NCBI GenBank assembly: GCA_016213125.1
Contig: JACRBR010000296.1
Location: forward strand, 1-8,786
DNA: 8,786 nt
Reading direction: 5' to 3'
Source: Chloroflexota bacterium
Lineage (GTDB): Bacteria > Chloroflexota > Dehalococcoidia > DSTF01 > JACRBR01
The position numbers and the translations under genes are program-made. A model generated the notes under the pieces. That model made no database searches and was not told where the DNA came from. It saw nothing but the letters and a program-made list of their open reading frames with translations. Below are positions 1-6,201 of the stretch, piece after piece; the stretch's first letter is position 1; each line of letters begins with the position of its first letter.

Positions 1-293
1 GCAGGGGGCGGCGTCAAAGGGTGTCGTTTCGGTCGTCAGGCGTCGGTCGCCGGGCGGGGGGCGTGACGGAGCCGCGGGCGGGTGTTCGTTGCGATCGGAG
101 TTGGCATAGGTTGGCATAGATTCAATTGCTCGGCACTTTCGACAACTGGGACCGGCCTGGCGGGCATGGTGCGGGCCGGTCTCCTTTCTGGTGCGGGTCT
201 TCGCGCCGAGGGCGCAGTTCTGCGGGACGAGCGTAGGGGAGGCGGGGTGGGATCTCCAAGCGCGCCAGATCACTTTTGGCGAAAAAGTCTGGT

Positions 294-314
294 GGTCAGT
301 GGTCGCTGGTCGCT
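294..314. repeat. 7-bp tandem repeat, three units
   Basis: Three head-to-tail 7-mers are visible: GGTCAGT, GGTCGCT, GGTCGCT. The last is followed by a G run. The 7-bp period is shared with the tandem repeat just after the next gene (3210-3237), although the unit sequence differs. It lies in non-coding DNA, and a 7-bp period would shift frame in any case. Confidence 0.7.
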
Positions 315-325
315 GGGGGTGGAAC

Positions 326-355
326 CACGAAGGGACACGAAGGGGCACGAAGGGG
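326..355. repeat. 10-bp tandem repeat, three units
   Basis: Three consecutive decamers read CACGAAGGGA, CACGAAGGGG, CACGAAGGGG, with one substitution among them. From memory, CACGAAGG-type microrepeats occur between genes in several environmental bacterial lineages, so this is probably a dispersed simple repeat and not a specific binding site. Confidence 0.75.
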
Positions 356-390
356 TTGGGGGGATGCGGGAAACCCGACTTCCAGTGCGA

Positions 391-445
391 GGGAACTGAT
401 CACCCCGGAGAACCGTATGGGCGGTCGTGCGTTCGTACAGTTCCC
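391..445. other. Inverted repeat enclosing a domain V-like 34-nt hairpin
   Basis: GGGAACTG at 391-398 is the exact reverse complement of CAGTTCCC at 438-445. An alternative fold uses 410-443, exactly 34 nt, beginning GAACCGTATG and ending CGTACAGTTC. This pairs into a nine-position lower stem with one C/A mismatch, a 2-nt bulge on the 3' side (433-434), a weaker upper stem and a 4-nt loop. Length and layout match group II intron domain V, but the catalytic triad would read AAC rather than AGC or CGC, and no maturase gene is in the window. It may be a decayed intron remnant or coincidence. A T-rich TGCTTTTCT follows at 446-454, so a terminator for an upstream gene is a further possibility. Confidence 0.3.
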
Positions 446-607
446 TGCTTTTCTAAGAACAGATAGGCAGTAGCGAGCGAAGGCGATTGGGCTACTAGAC
501 CATTAGCAGAGGGCGGAGCATGATACACAGCGTCAACCTGACCCCGCTAGGCAAGGATTGTGAGGGCAATGATGCGCCTGCACTTCTGGCGGCGGCCATT
601 CGCCATC

Positions 608-611
608 GAGG
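608..611 (+). promoter_or_regulatory. Shine-Dalgarno GAGG that favours the GTG start at 620
   Basis: GAGG lies 8 nt before GTG 620, which is near-ideal spacing. Starting there gives a normal-length signal peptide. The upstream options are poorer: GTG 560 has AAGG only 3 nt away, and ATG 569/572 have GAGGG 2 or 5 nt away. All three would add 16-20 residues before the arginines of the signal peptide. Confidence 0.5.
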
Positions 612-619
612 CAACCCAC

Positions 620-3202
620 GTGAGCCAATCGCGATCGCTTGGGCCACGCCGTCTTCTATTGTTCGCGGCGATCGTTCCGGTTGCCCTAGGCCTGTTTCAT
701 GGCAGCGCGGCGGCTCTGTCTTGTGACGTTGGCGCTTCTGTCTACTATCCCTTTGATGACGGGGCGGGAGCAATCGCGGACAACGCGTGTGTTCCGGGAT
801 CCGATTCCAGCGATGGCGCGATCAGTGGATCATTCGCGTGGACCATCGGTGCGCAGGGCGGGGGATTGCACCTCGATTCCAGCGGGCAGATGCTCGCGAT
901 CAATGTGCCTCACAGCTCCAACTTGACCGTCGAGTTCTGGGTCAACCGGGATCCAAGCACAACGAACAACGTGATTATCGAGAAAGCGAACTCTTTTCCA
1001 GGAGTGGCCGAGTGGTCCCTTGGCCTGAGCAGCGCGCAGCCGCAGGCACACCTCTACGATTCCTCGGGAGCCGAATACATCCTCACGAGTTCATTGGCGA
1101 TTCCTGCGTCCTCCTGGCATCACGTGGCCCTGACCTACGACGGGACCTTCGTCAAACTCTGGGTGGACTGCGTGTCCGTGTCAGCAACGATTAATTCGAA
1201 CGGAGTGCGTGTCGGCGGAAACACGATTCGTGTCGGAGCTGGCATCGCAGCCGGAGTCGATGACCTCCGAATTTCCACGCTAGACCGCTCCTCTGAGCTA
1301 CCCTCGGTGTGCGCGCCTACTCCAATCAGTGCCTTCGGGGATGGAAGCGACGGCAACCAGGTGTTCTCCACCAGTGTGACCTTTCCAGTCGTCGATGCTC
1401 CCGCCTCAGGAACAGCAGGCAACCGCACTCTGAACGCCAGCAACCCCGCGTTTTTAGGTCTCGTCGGCAAGCTAATCCTCATCCACCAGAGCCGAGGACT
1501 AGGAGCGGGTTTGTGGGAGATAAACAAGATCGAGGCATACTCCGGCGGAGTCATCACGACCGTGAACTTGCTCAGGCACACCTACGCGACGGACACTATT
1601 TCGAGAGCTCAAGTTCTGGTGATCCCGCAGTACAAGGAAGCCTCGATCAGTAGCGGCGTGGTTCTCAGCGCCAGGCCATGGAACGGTAGCGTCGGCGGGA
1701 TCTTGGCCCTCTTGGCCGACAAGGAAGTTGACATTTCTGGAACACTTTCAGCGCGAGGCCAGGACTCGTCGGATTCGATAGGCGGCACCGGCGCCACGGG
1801 CGGTGGTGGCTTCAACGGTGGCAATAACTCTATCGAAACACAGTCCGCTCAAGCCGAAGGCACTGGCGGGCCGGGAGGCGCCGCTACGCAGGCCTCAAAT
1901 GGGAATGGGGCGGGCGGCGGCGCATACTGCGGTTGCGCTGAACAGATTGCCTCAGGTTCTGGAGGCGGGAACGCGACAGCCGGCTCACAAGGCTATGCAT
2001 TTCAACCCAGCTTTGCGTCAGCGCCTGGAGCCCCCGCCGGAAGCGAAGACTTGGCGAGCATGGTTCATGGAGGTGGCGGGGGCGGCGGCTCAGGCATCAA
2101 CGGCAAGATGAGCTATGGGGGCGGGACAGGTGCGGGGATTATAGTGCTGGCCGCGCCGGTAATCACAATTACCGGTGGAGCGCATGCCGATGGAGGTAGC
2201 AACGGAGGTACACCAACTGTCTGTCCGAATGATCGATGGGCCCTAGGAGGAGGCGGGGCCGGCGGTTCGATCCTCATCCGGGGCGCAACCGTTAATGTTG
2301 GGTCGAACATCGTTACCGCAAGTGGAGGTGTCGGTGCCGGCCGGTGCGGGGACGCAGGCTCCGCTGATGGCGCTCCGGGACGAATAAAGATTGAACACTG
2401 CGGCACCTTCACGGGTACGACCACTCCCGCTGCCACGGCGACTGCGCTGGATACTGGTGATACAGATCTCGATGGCTACTCCGAGTGTCCGGCTACTCTT
2501 CACCTTGGCCCATCGAACACGGACGCTTCCAAGGACAATTGCCCCCTGCTTGATAACGTCACCCAACTGAACACGGACGGGAACTTCAACGACAACTCAC
2601 CGCCACTCACGCCAGCTGAGAGCAAGGACGACAAGACGTGGCCGAACTCTGACGCTGCGGGCGACGCGTGCGATCCCGACGATGACAACGACGGCCTCAC
2701 GGATGCGGAGGAGCTGTCGGGTTCTGCATGCGGCGGCATCGTGACCGATCCTTTGGATCCGGACAGCGACAGCGACAATAACGACGATGGCGTCAATGAC
2801 GATGACCGCGTTCTCGACGGGGCCGAGTGCATCCTGGGCACGAACCCGATGGACTTCACCAGCAAGCCGACGGCGGCGCAGTGCGGGGCTACGACGGATG
2901 CGGACGGGGACCGGCTGAGCGCGCGGGCGGAGTTCTGTGGGTACAACACGAGCGACGCCAGCACGGACACGGACGGCGACCTGGCGCTTGACGGGTCGTA
3001 TGACGGGTGCGAGGCGGCGTCGCTGAACGGGGACCGGAAGGTGAACTCGGGCGATCAGCTGCTGATGGTGTTCGAGATCCTGCGGGTGGCGTCGCCGTCG
3101 TTGCGGCTGGTGAGCTATGACATCAACAGGGACGGGGCGGTGAACTCCGGCGATCAGCTGCTGCAGGCGCTGTTCATCGCGACGGCGGGGCAGTGCCCGT
3201 GA
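620..3202 (+). CDS. Secreted mosaic protein: LamG-like, glycine-rich, TSP3-like repeats and dockerin-like C-terminus
   Basis: Numbered from GTG 620 (860 residues). Arg10-Arg11, a hydrophobic run (12-26) and HGSAAA (27-32) form a Sec signal peptide, so the protein is exported. Residues about 36-232 resemble a LamG/concanavalin-like jellyroll: LTVEFWVNRD, SWHHVALTYDG, and closing GVDDLRIS. Residues about 236-600 begin with FGDGSDGN and ILIHQ motifs and pass into a glycine-rich part with GGGGAGGSILIRG, a pattern I associate with AgmC-like surface proteins of Myxococcota and others. Residues about 612-800 are Asp-rich TSP3-like calcium repeats (DPDDDNDGLTDAEE). Residues 802-860 carry two dockerin-like loops: NGDRKVNSGDQLL and DINRDGAVNSGDQLL. 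There is no LPXTG anchor and no cohesin partner in the window. Codon composition changes sharply in the last part of the gene. The role is unknown; carbohydrate or surface binding is inferred from LamG. GTG 560 and ATG 569/572 are alternative starts. Confidence 0.85.
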   Translation: MSQSRSLGPRRLLLFAAIVPVALGLFHGSAAALSCDVGASVYYPFDDGAGAIADNACVPGSDSSDGAISGSFAWTIGAQGGGLHLDSSGQMLAINVPHSSNLTVEFWVNRDPSTTNNVIIEKANSFPGVAEWSLGLSSAQPQAHLYDSSGAEYILTSSLAIPASSWHHVALTYDGTFVKLWVDCVSVSATINSNGVRVGGNTIRVGAGIAAGVDDLRISTLDRSSELPSVCAPTPISAFGDGSDGNQVFSTSVTFPVVDAPASGTAGNRTLNASNPAFLGLVGKLILIHQSRGLGAGLWEINKIEAYSGGVITTVNLLRHTYATDTISRAQVLVIPQYKEASISSGVVLSARPWNGSVGGILALLADKEVDISGTLSARGQDSSDSIGGTGATGGGGFNGGNNSIETQSAQAEGTGGPGGAATQASNGNGAGGGAYCGCAEQIASGSGGGNATAGSQGYAFQPSFASAPGAPAGSEDLASMVHGGGGGGGSGINGKMSYGGGTGAGIIVLAAPVITITGGAHADGGSNGGTPTVCPNDRWALGGGGAGGSILIRGATVNVGSNIVTASGGVGAGRCGDAGSADGAPGRIKIEHCGTFTGTTTPAATATALDTGDTDLDGYSECPATLHLGPSNTDASKDNCPLLDNVTQLNTDGNFNDNSPPLTPAESKDDKTWPNSDAAGDACDPDDDNDGLTDAEELSGSACGGIVTDPLDPDSDSDNNDDGVNDDDRVLDGAECILGTNPMDFTSKPTAAQCGATTDADGDRLSARAEFCGYNTSDASTDTDGDLALDGSYDGCEAASLNGDRKVNSGDQLLMVFEILRVASPSLRLVSYDINRDGAVNSGDQLLQALFIATAGQCP

Positions 3203-3209
3203 GGTAGTG

Positions 3210-3237
3210 GTTAGTCGTTAGTTGTTAGTCGTTAGGG
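3210..3237. repeat. 7-bp tandem repeat, four units
   Basis: Units read GTTAGTC, GTTAGTT, GTTAGTC, GTTAGGG. They start 7 bp after the stop codon of the secreted-protein gene. The region is locally T-rich compared with its surroundings. The period equals that of the repeat at 294-314 upstream of the same gene. Confidence 0.8.
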
Positions 3238-3302
3238 GCGCGGGTTGGAGTGTGCTGCTGGCGGCGGCTTATATGCGGGGACGGCGGTCGTTGTGACATT
3301 GG

Positions 3303-3320
3303 GCGGAGCTGAAGCTCCGC
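3303..3320. repeat. Hairpin: 7-bp stem with TGAA loop
   Basis: GCGGAGC, loop TGAA, GCTCCGC: a perfect 7-bp stem, followed by GGCTACGG. Stem length and TRAA loop match the hairpins at 4747, 4947 and 5013, and closely that at 6699, while the stem bases differ. It is probably one member of a dispersed palindromic (REP-like) family. Confidence 0.7.
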
Positions 3321-3373
3321 GGCTACGGCGTGGCGACTTACGGATCAGGTCTGTCGGTGATTGTTGGGTCTGC

Positions 3374-3393
3374 GGGCACGCCGCAGCGTGCCC
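3374..3393. repeat. Hairpin: 8-bp stem with CGCA loop
   Basis: GGGCACGC, loop CGCA, GCGTGCCC: a perfect 8-bp stem followed by CTACAAC. On the other strand it reads GTAGGGGCACGC and onward, a form I recall from dispersed intergenic palindromes in environmental bacteria. It lacks a T-run on either side, which argues against an intrinsic terminator. Confidence 0.6.
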
Positions 3394-3423
3394 CTACAAC
3401 TGCGGCTTGCGGGAGAAAACGCG

Positions 3424-3454
3424 AGAGGCCGGTCACAACCGTGGACCGGCCTCT
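3424..3454 (-). terminator. Probable intrinsic terminator of the methyltransferase gene
   Basis: A perfect 11-bp inverted repeat (3424-3434 with 3444-3454) encloses a 9-nt loop. It lies 19 bp past the stop codon of the - strand methyltransferase gene. Read on the - strand, the stem is followed by CGCGTTTTCTCCC, so a short T-run sits close to the stem. A T-run is missing on the + strand side, so the orientation fits termination of the - strand transcript. Confidence 0.6.
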
Positions 3455-3473
3455 TGCGTCTCTTCGCACAGCC

Positions 3474-4496
3474 CTACCTGGCGATGAGTCCGTAGCGGGG
3501 TTCGAGGGGCATGAGGCGCGACGGCTCGACGTGGTCGAAGCCGGAGGCGCGGAGTGACGCCACGAGGTCGTCGACGGCAGGGAGCGCGGCGCAGCCGGCG
3601 GTGCAACGGAGGGCGATATCGAAGTCGATGGCGGCGGGCGTTTGGCCGCGCATGAACGACGAGAGCACGTAGCGGCCGCCGGGCCGGAGGCGCGCACGCA
3701 GTCCTTCGAAGAGCGCGGTGCGCTCGGACTCCTGGAAGTAGTAGATGTTCTGGTGCATGGTGATGAGATCGAAGTCGCCGGCGACCTCGGGCGGGGGGTG
3801 GCGGATGTCGCCCGCGGCGACGGTGAAGCGATCGCCTATGCCCCACTGCGCGAGGTTGATGCGCGCCTGCTCGGCGACGGCGGGCTGTATGTCGACGGCG
3901 ATGCCGGTGACGGCGGGGTTGGCGGCGGCGGCCTCGCGCAGGTAGATGCCGGAGCCGCAGCCGATCTCGAGCAGGCGGATGGGGCCGCGGTCGCGCATGA
4001 GGGTGCGGACGAAGCGGGCGAGAAACGGCTCGAGGACACGCGAGGAGCGGGCGATGACGGTGGCGTGCTGGTCGAGGTAGTCGCCGGGCGGGGCGCCGCG
4101 CATGCGGGAGGCGAGATCGCGGTAGACGGAGGCGTGGTAGGTGGCGAGCTCGTCGATCATGGCGACGAGCTGGTCGCCGTCGTCGAGGGCGAGGGTGCGT
4201 GCGCGGCGGCCACGGAGGGTGTAGCGGCCGTCCTTGAGCGCCAGCTCCTTCACGGCGACGCCGAGGTCGAGGGCGCGGTCGAGGAGATCGGGGCGCGTGA
4301 CGCCGAGCTCGGTGCGGAGCTGGTCGCGCGTGCGCGGGCTGCGCAGGGCCTTCAGGAGGCCGGCGTCGATGGAGAAGTAGAGGAACTGGATGCGGAAGTA
4401 GGTCTGTGCATCGCGCATGAGCAGCCACTGTGCGTAGCCGTGCGGGATACGCGGAACGGTGAGGTAGGGGCCGACGTCGATCGCCATTGCGATCAC
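3474..4496 (-). CDS. Class I SAM-dependent methyltransferase with N-terminal winged-helix-like region
   Basis: A 340-residue protein. Residues about 34-100 form a helical region (FRIQFLYFSIDAGLLKAL then a TRDQLRTELGV helix-turn segment and a KDGRYTLRG wing). This resembles the dimerisation winged helix of small-molecule O-methyltransferases. The catalytic Rossmann domain follows: motif I LLEIGCGSG (175-183) for SAM binding, acidic D202 after strand 2, AAGD (227-230), DFDLITMHQNIYYF (241-254) and LRPGGR (270-275). The length fits that family. The substrate is not predictable, and methylation of a lipid-like or polyketide-like small molecule is inference only. Start is GTG at 4496; ATG at 4487 would remove three residues, and neither has a clear Shine-Dalgarno. 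The gene stands alone, with convergent and divergent neighbours. Confidence 0.88.
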   Translation of the reverse strand: MIAMAIDVGPYLTVPRIPHGYAQWLLMRDAQTYFRIQFLYFSIDAGLLKALRSPRTRDQLRTELGVTRPDLLDRALDLGVAVKELALKDGRYTLRGRRARTLALDDGDQLVAMIDELATYHASVYRDLASRMRGAPPGDYLDQHATVIARSSRVLEPFLARFVRTLMRDRGPIRLLEIGCGSGIYLREAAAANPAVTGIAVDIQPAVAEQARINLAQWGIGDRFTVAAGDIRHPPPEVAGDFDLITMHQNIYYFQESERTALFEGLRARLRPGGRYVLSSFMRGQTPAAIDFDIALRCTAGCAALPAVDDLVASLRASGFDHVEPSRLMPLEPRYGLIAR

Positions 4497-4637
4497 GCTA
4501 CCGCAGGGGTGATGGGCACAATAGGACGCTCGGCGGGGAAGAGACGGTCCGAACGGCCCTGCTTTGTTCGGGACCGGGCTGCTAGTGTGCTGATTCTAAT
4601 GCTTCGTTACCCTGGCCACTCGCCGGAAGGCATCGCA

Positions 4638-4812
4638 ACAAGAAACTGTACGGGGTCGGTCCGGCTTCGCCGGACGCACAGCCGAGGGCGGCTATGCTCC
4701 GCGCTTCGCGGCGCACTAACTGACGGAAGTTCGGAATGTGCATCCGGAGGGGCTAAAGCCCCTCTAGTACTGGGTTTGGAACGGAGACTTTCAAGGCGAT
4801 CACTGCACTGGC
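4638..4812. repeat. Composite repeat copy A, with 3' tail
   Basis: It starts ACAAGAAACTG. Copy A aligns to copy B (4837-4980) over 143/144 bp with four substitutions and one inserted G by my reading, about 97% identity. Internal palindromes: GTCCGGC-TTC-GCCGGAC, an imperfect GCACAGCCG-AGGG-CGGCTATGC, and GAGGGGC-TAAA-GCCCCTC at 4747-4764. The tail after TAGTACTGGGTTTGGA, running from ACGGAGACTTTCAAGG to CACTGGC, is shared with copy C but missing from copy B. Confidence 0.85.
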
Positions 4813-4836
4813 AACGCACGCGGCGGAACCTGGCAG

Positions 4837-4980
4837 ACAAGAAACTGCACGGGGTCGGTCCGGCTTCGCCGGACGCACAGCCGAGGGCGGCTATGCTCCG
4901 CGCTTCGAGGCGCACTAACTGACGGAAGTTCGGGATCTGCATCCGGGAGGGGCTAAAGCCCCTCTAGTACTGGGTTTGGA
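4837..4980. repeat. Composite repeat copy B, without tail
   Basis: Nearly identical to copy A at an offset of 199-200 bp. It keeps all three internal palindromes, with the TAAA-loop hairpin at 4947-4964. Homology stops at GGGTTTGGA (4980). Unique sequence 4981-5004 follows, and then the related partial copy C, suggesting the tail was lost or displaced. Confidence 0.85.
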
Positions 4981-5004
4981 CACAGGAGGATGGAAGCGCC
5001 GTGC

Positions 5005-5078
5005 TGCATCGGGAGGGGCTAAAGCCCCTCTAGTACCGGGTTTGGAACGGAGACTTTCAAGGCAGTCATTGCACTGGC
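5005..5078. repeat. Composite repeat copy C, partial
   Basis: This contains only the 3' part of the element: TGCATCGGGAGG, the TAAA-loop hairpin at 5013-5030, TAGTACCGGGTTTGGA and the ACGGAGACTTTCAAGG to CACTGGC tail found in copy A. It ends 40 bp before the ferritin-like start codon, so it may lie within that gene's promoter or leader. Confidence 0.8.
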
Positions 5079-5108
5079 GGGCCTTTCATATCGAGCCTGC
5101 CGGGCGAT

Positions 5109-5114
5109 AGGAGG
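5109..5114 (+). promoter_or_regulatory. Strong Shine-Dalgarno of the ferritin-like gene
   Basis: A full AGGAGG lies 4 nt before ATG 5119, the best ribosome binding site in the window. It fixes the start and suggests efficient translation. Confidence 0.8.
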
Positions 5115-5118
5115 AACC

Positions 5119-5583
5119 ATGAGCAACGAAGCTGTCATCGAAGGGCTGAACATCTACCGGGCGGTCGAGGCGTGCGGTGAGCGCGTGATGCGCCACTGGG
5201 CAGCGACAACGCCCGAGGACGACATACGCGCGGGGTTCGCGGCGATCGCGGAGCGCGAGGGCAACCACGCGCGGCTGCTGGCCGAGCGCATCGTCGCGCT
5301 GGGGGCGGAGCCGGGGCCGAGCTGCGTGGACGAGGCGCTGGCGGGGTTCATCTCGCGTGCGGAGGCGACGACGGGATCGAAGGAGAGGCTGGCGGAGTTC
5401 GGGGCGCTGGTGAGCGGGCAGGGTGAGGCAGCGGCGGCGATGGCGAGCTGCGGCCAGGCGATCCGGACGGCCGTGGAGCAGGGCGACCCAGAGACGAAGG
5501 CGATGCTGGCGGCGATCTTCGTGGACGAGAGGCTGAGCATCGAGTGGTGCGCGGCCCAATCGAAGGCGCCGGCCGCAGTGTAG
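5119..5583 (+). CDS. Ferritin-like / rubrerythrin-fold small protein
   Basis: A 154-residue, mostly helical and Ala-rich protein with no signal peptide, so presumably cytoplasmic. The pattern suits a four-helix ferritin-like bundle: helix A around 4-28, helix B around 33-64 with an ExxH motif (E47, H50), helix C around 88-115, helix D around 122-143. In diiron members the second ExxH sits in helix D; here the equivalent reads E137-R-L-S140, so the histidine is missing, though E142 is nearby. A complete diiron site is therefore doubtful, and the protein may bind one metal or none. It has a strong AGGAGG site. The lipoprotein gene follows 65 bp downstream on the same strand and could be cotranscribed. 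Fold assignment is by pattern only and is moderately sure; the function is unknown. Confidence 0.7.
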   Translation: MSNEAVIEGLNIYRAVEACGERVMRHWAATTPEDDIRAGFAAIAEREGNHARLLAERIVALGAEPGPSCVDEALAGFISRAEATTGSKERLAEFGALVSGQGEAAAAMASCGQAIRTAVEQGDPETKAMLAAIFVDERLSIEWCAAQSKAPAAV

Positions 5584-5648
5584 GCTTCCCGCATGCCGCG
5601 AGCGTCACGATTCGTCCACGCCTCTGAGTCGCCGGGACGGGAGCTTTC

Positions 5649-6197
5649 ATGAAACGCGCCACGGTGGGTCTGGGAGTGTTCGTGCTCGCGGCCATCATGC
5701 TGGCGTTCGCGGCTGCCGGGTGCAGTGACAGCGAGAGCGATACGCCAGCACCGAGCGCGATACCACCGACGGCACCTGCGACTGTCACCGACGCCCAGGA
5801 TGCAACGGCGGCCCCAGAGGCGACGCCGGTCGCGGACGACAGCAACACCATCGATCCCTGCTCGCTGATCACGCAGAGCGAGGCGGAGTCGGCGTTTGGA
5901 TCGCCGGCGCTGGCACCCGAGCCGAAGGGTGCGGTCTGCCGCTACGACACGGCGGAGCAGACGAAGTTCTTCGACCTGAGCGCCCGGGCCGGCGGCAGCA
6001 GCGACTTCGAGAGCCTGAAGAACCTTTGCAGCAGCGATACGCAGCCCGTCGCGGGCCTGGGCGACAGCTCGTGCTCGGCCAATAACACCATCGTGGTCCT
6101 GGCGAAGGGTGTCCTCATCTCGATCATCGCCGGAGGCGTCTTCAACCAGGACGATCTGAGGGCGCTGGCCGAGCTCGCCGTGAGCCGCCTCCCGTAA
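5649..6197 (+). CDS. Small lipoprotein, DUF3558-like
   Basis: A 182-residue protein. The N-terminus MKRATVGLGVFVLAAIMLAF followed by AAAGC (lipobox cysteine C25) is a type II signal peptide, so the mature protein is lipid-anchored outside the cytoplasmic membrane. A Ser/Pro/Thr/Ala-rich linker spans about 26-66. The folded domain begins DPCSLITQSEAESAFG (69-84) and continues with CRY at 97-99; it contains C71, C97, C127 and C142, which could form two disulfides. The DPCSL(I/L)T...E...A.G opening followed by a CRY-type cysteine is what I associate with DUF3558-like lipoproteins common in Actinobacteria and relatives. Their function is poorly known. GGGAG sits 5 nt before the ATG. An 18-bp palindrome follows the stop codon. 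Confidence 0.8.
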   Translation: MKRATVGLGVFVLAAIMLAFAAAGCSDSESDTPAPSAIPPTAPATVTDAQDATAAPEATPVADDSNTIDPCSLITQSEAESAFGSPALAPEPKGAVCRYDTAEQTKFFDLSARAGGSSDFESLKNLCSSDTQPVAGLGDSSCSANNTIVVLAKGVLISIIAGGVFNQDDLRALAELAVSRLP

Positions 6198-6201
6198 CGA
6201 G

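Larger units (their letters stand above)
1..619. other. Non-coding stretch before the secreted-protein gene
   Basis: No open frame here has protein-like composition, a credible ribosome binding site and a recognisable family. The short frames are Gly/Arg-rich translations of GC-rich DNA. What the stretch does contain is a 7-bp tandem repeat (294-314), a 10-bp triple repeat (326-355) and an inverted repeat enclosing a possible intron-derived hairpin (391-445). I could not identify a confident promoter for the downstream gene, so the transcription start is unknown. The region could be the 3' flank of a gene lying outside the window. Confidence 0.6.
3203..3473. other. Convergent spacer with tandem repeat and three hairpins
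   Basis: This spacer separates the 3' ends of the secreted-protein gene (+) and the methyltransferase gene (-). No frame in it looks coding. It contains a 7-bp tandem repeat, a 7-bp stem with TGAA loop, an 8-bp stem with CGCA loop, and an 11-bp stem near the methyltransferase stop. Each is listed separately. Confidence 0.7.
4497..5118. other. Divergent spacer dominated by a composite repeat
   Basis: This 622-bp spacer lies between the starts of the methyltransferase (-) and the ferritin-like gene (+), so it must contain promoters for both. No -35/-10 pair stands out. Most of it is the repeated element at 4638-4812, 4837-4980 and 5005-5078. Frames that cross it on either strand are translations of the repeats and do not look like genes. 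4497-4637 holds no recognisable feature. Confidence 0.75.

Noticed and set aside
1..619. Several short frames in the left flank as small genes
   Set aside because: Overlapping frames with skewed Gly/Arg content, no Shine-Dalgarno and tandem repeats inside; none resembles a known family.
3433..4428. Arg/Pro/His-rich - strand frame overlapping the methyltransferase
   Set aside because: Same strand but different frame from the methyltransferase; extreme Arg/Pro content and no family motif.
3642..4922. Long + strand open frame (426 codons) across the methyltransferase gene and the repeat array
   Set aside because: It is antisense to a well-supported methyltransferase, has a Gly/Ala/Glu/Val-biased shadow composition typical of GC-rich antisense frames, and its end is a translation of the intergenic repeats.
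4607..4942. - strand frame of 111 codons in the divergent spacer
   Set aside because: It merely translates the two repeat copies; its internal protein repeat mirrors the DNA duplication and there is no ribosome binding site.
4984..5023. AGGAGG directly followed by an ATG, giving a 10-codon frame ending at the TAA of the copy C hairpin
   Set aside because: The Shine-Dalgarno has no spacing to the ATG and the frame ends inside a palindrome; nothing supports translation.
4638..5078. CRISPR-like array
   Set aside because: Only two to three units, long and irregular, with no uniform spacers and no cas genes nearby.
5069..5092. TTGCAC with a nearby CATATC as a promoter for the ferritin-like gene
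   Set aside because: Spacing between the boxes is too short for a -35/-10 pair and no proper -10 lies at 16-18 bp.
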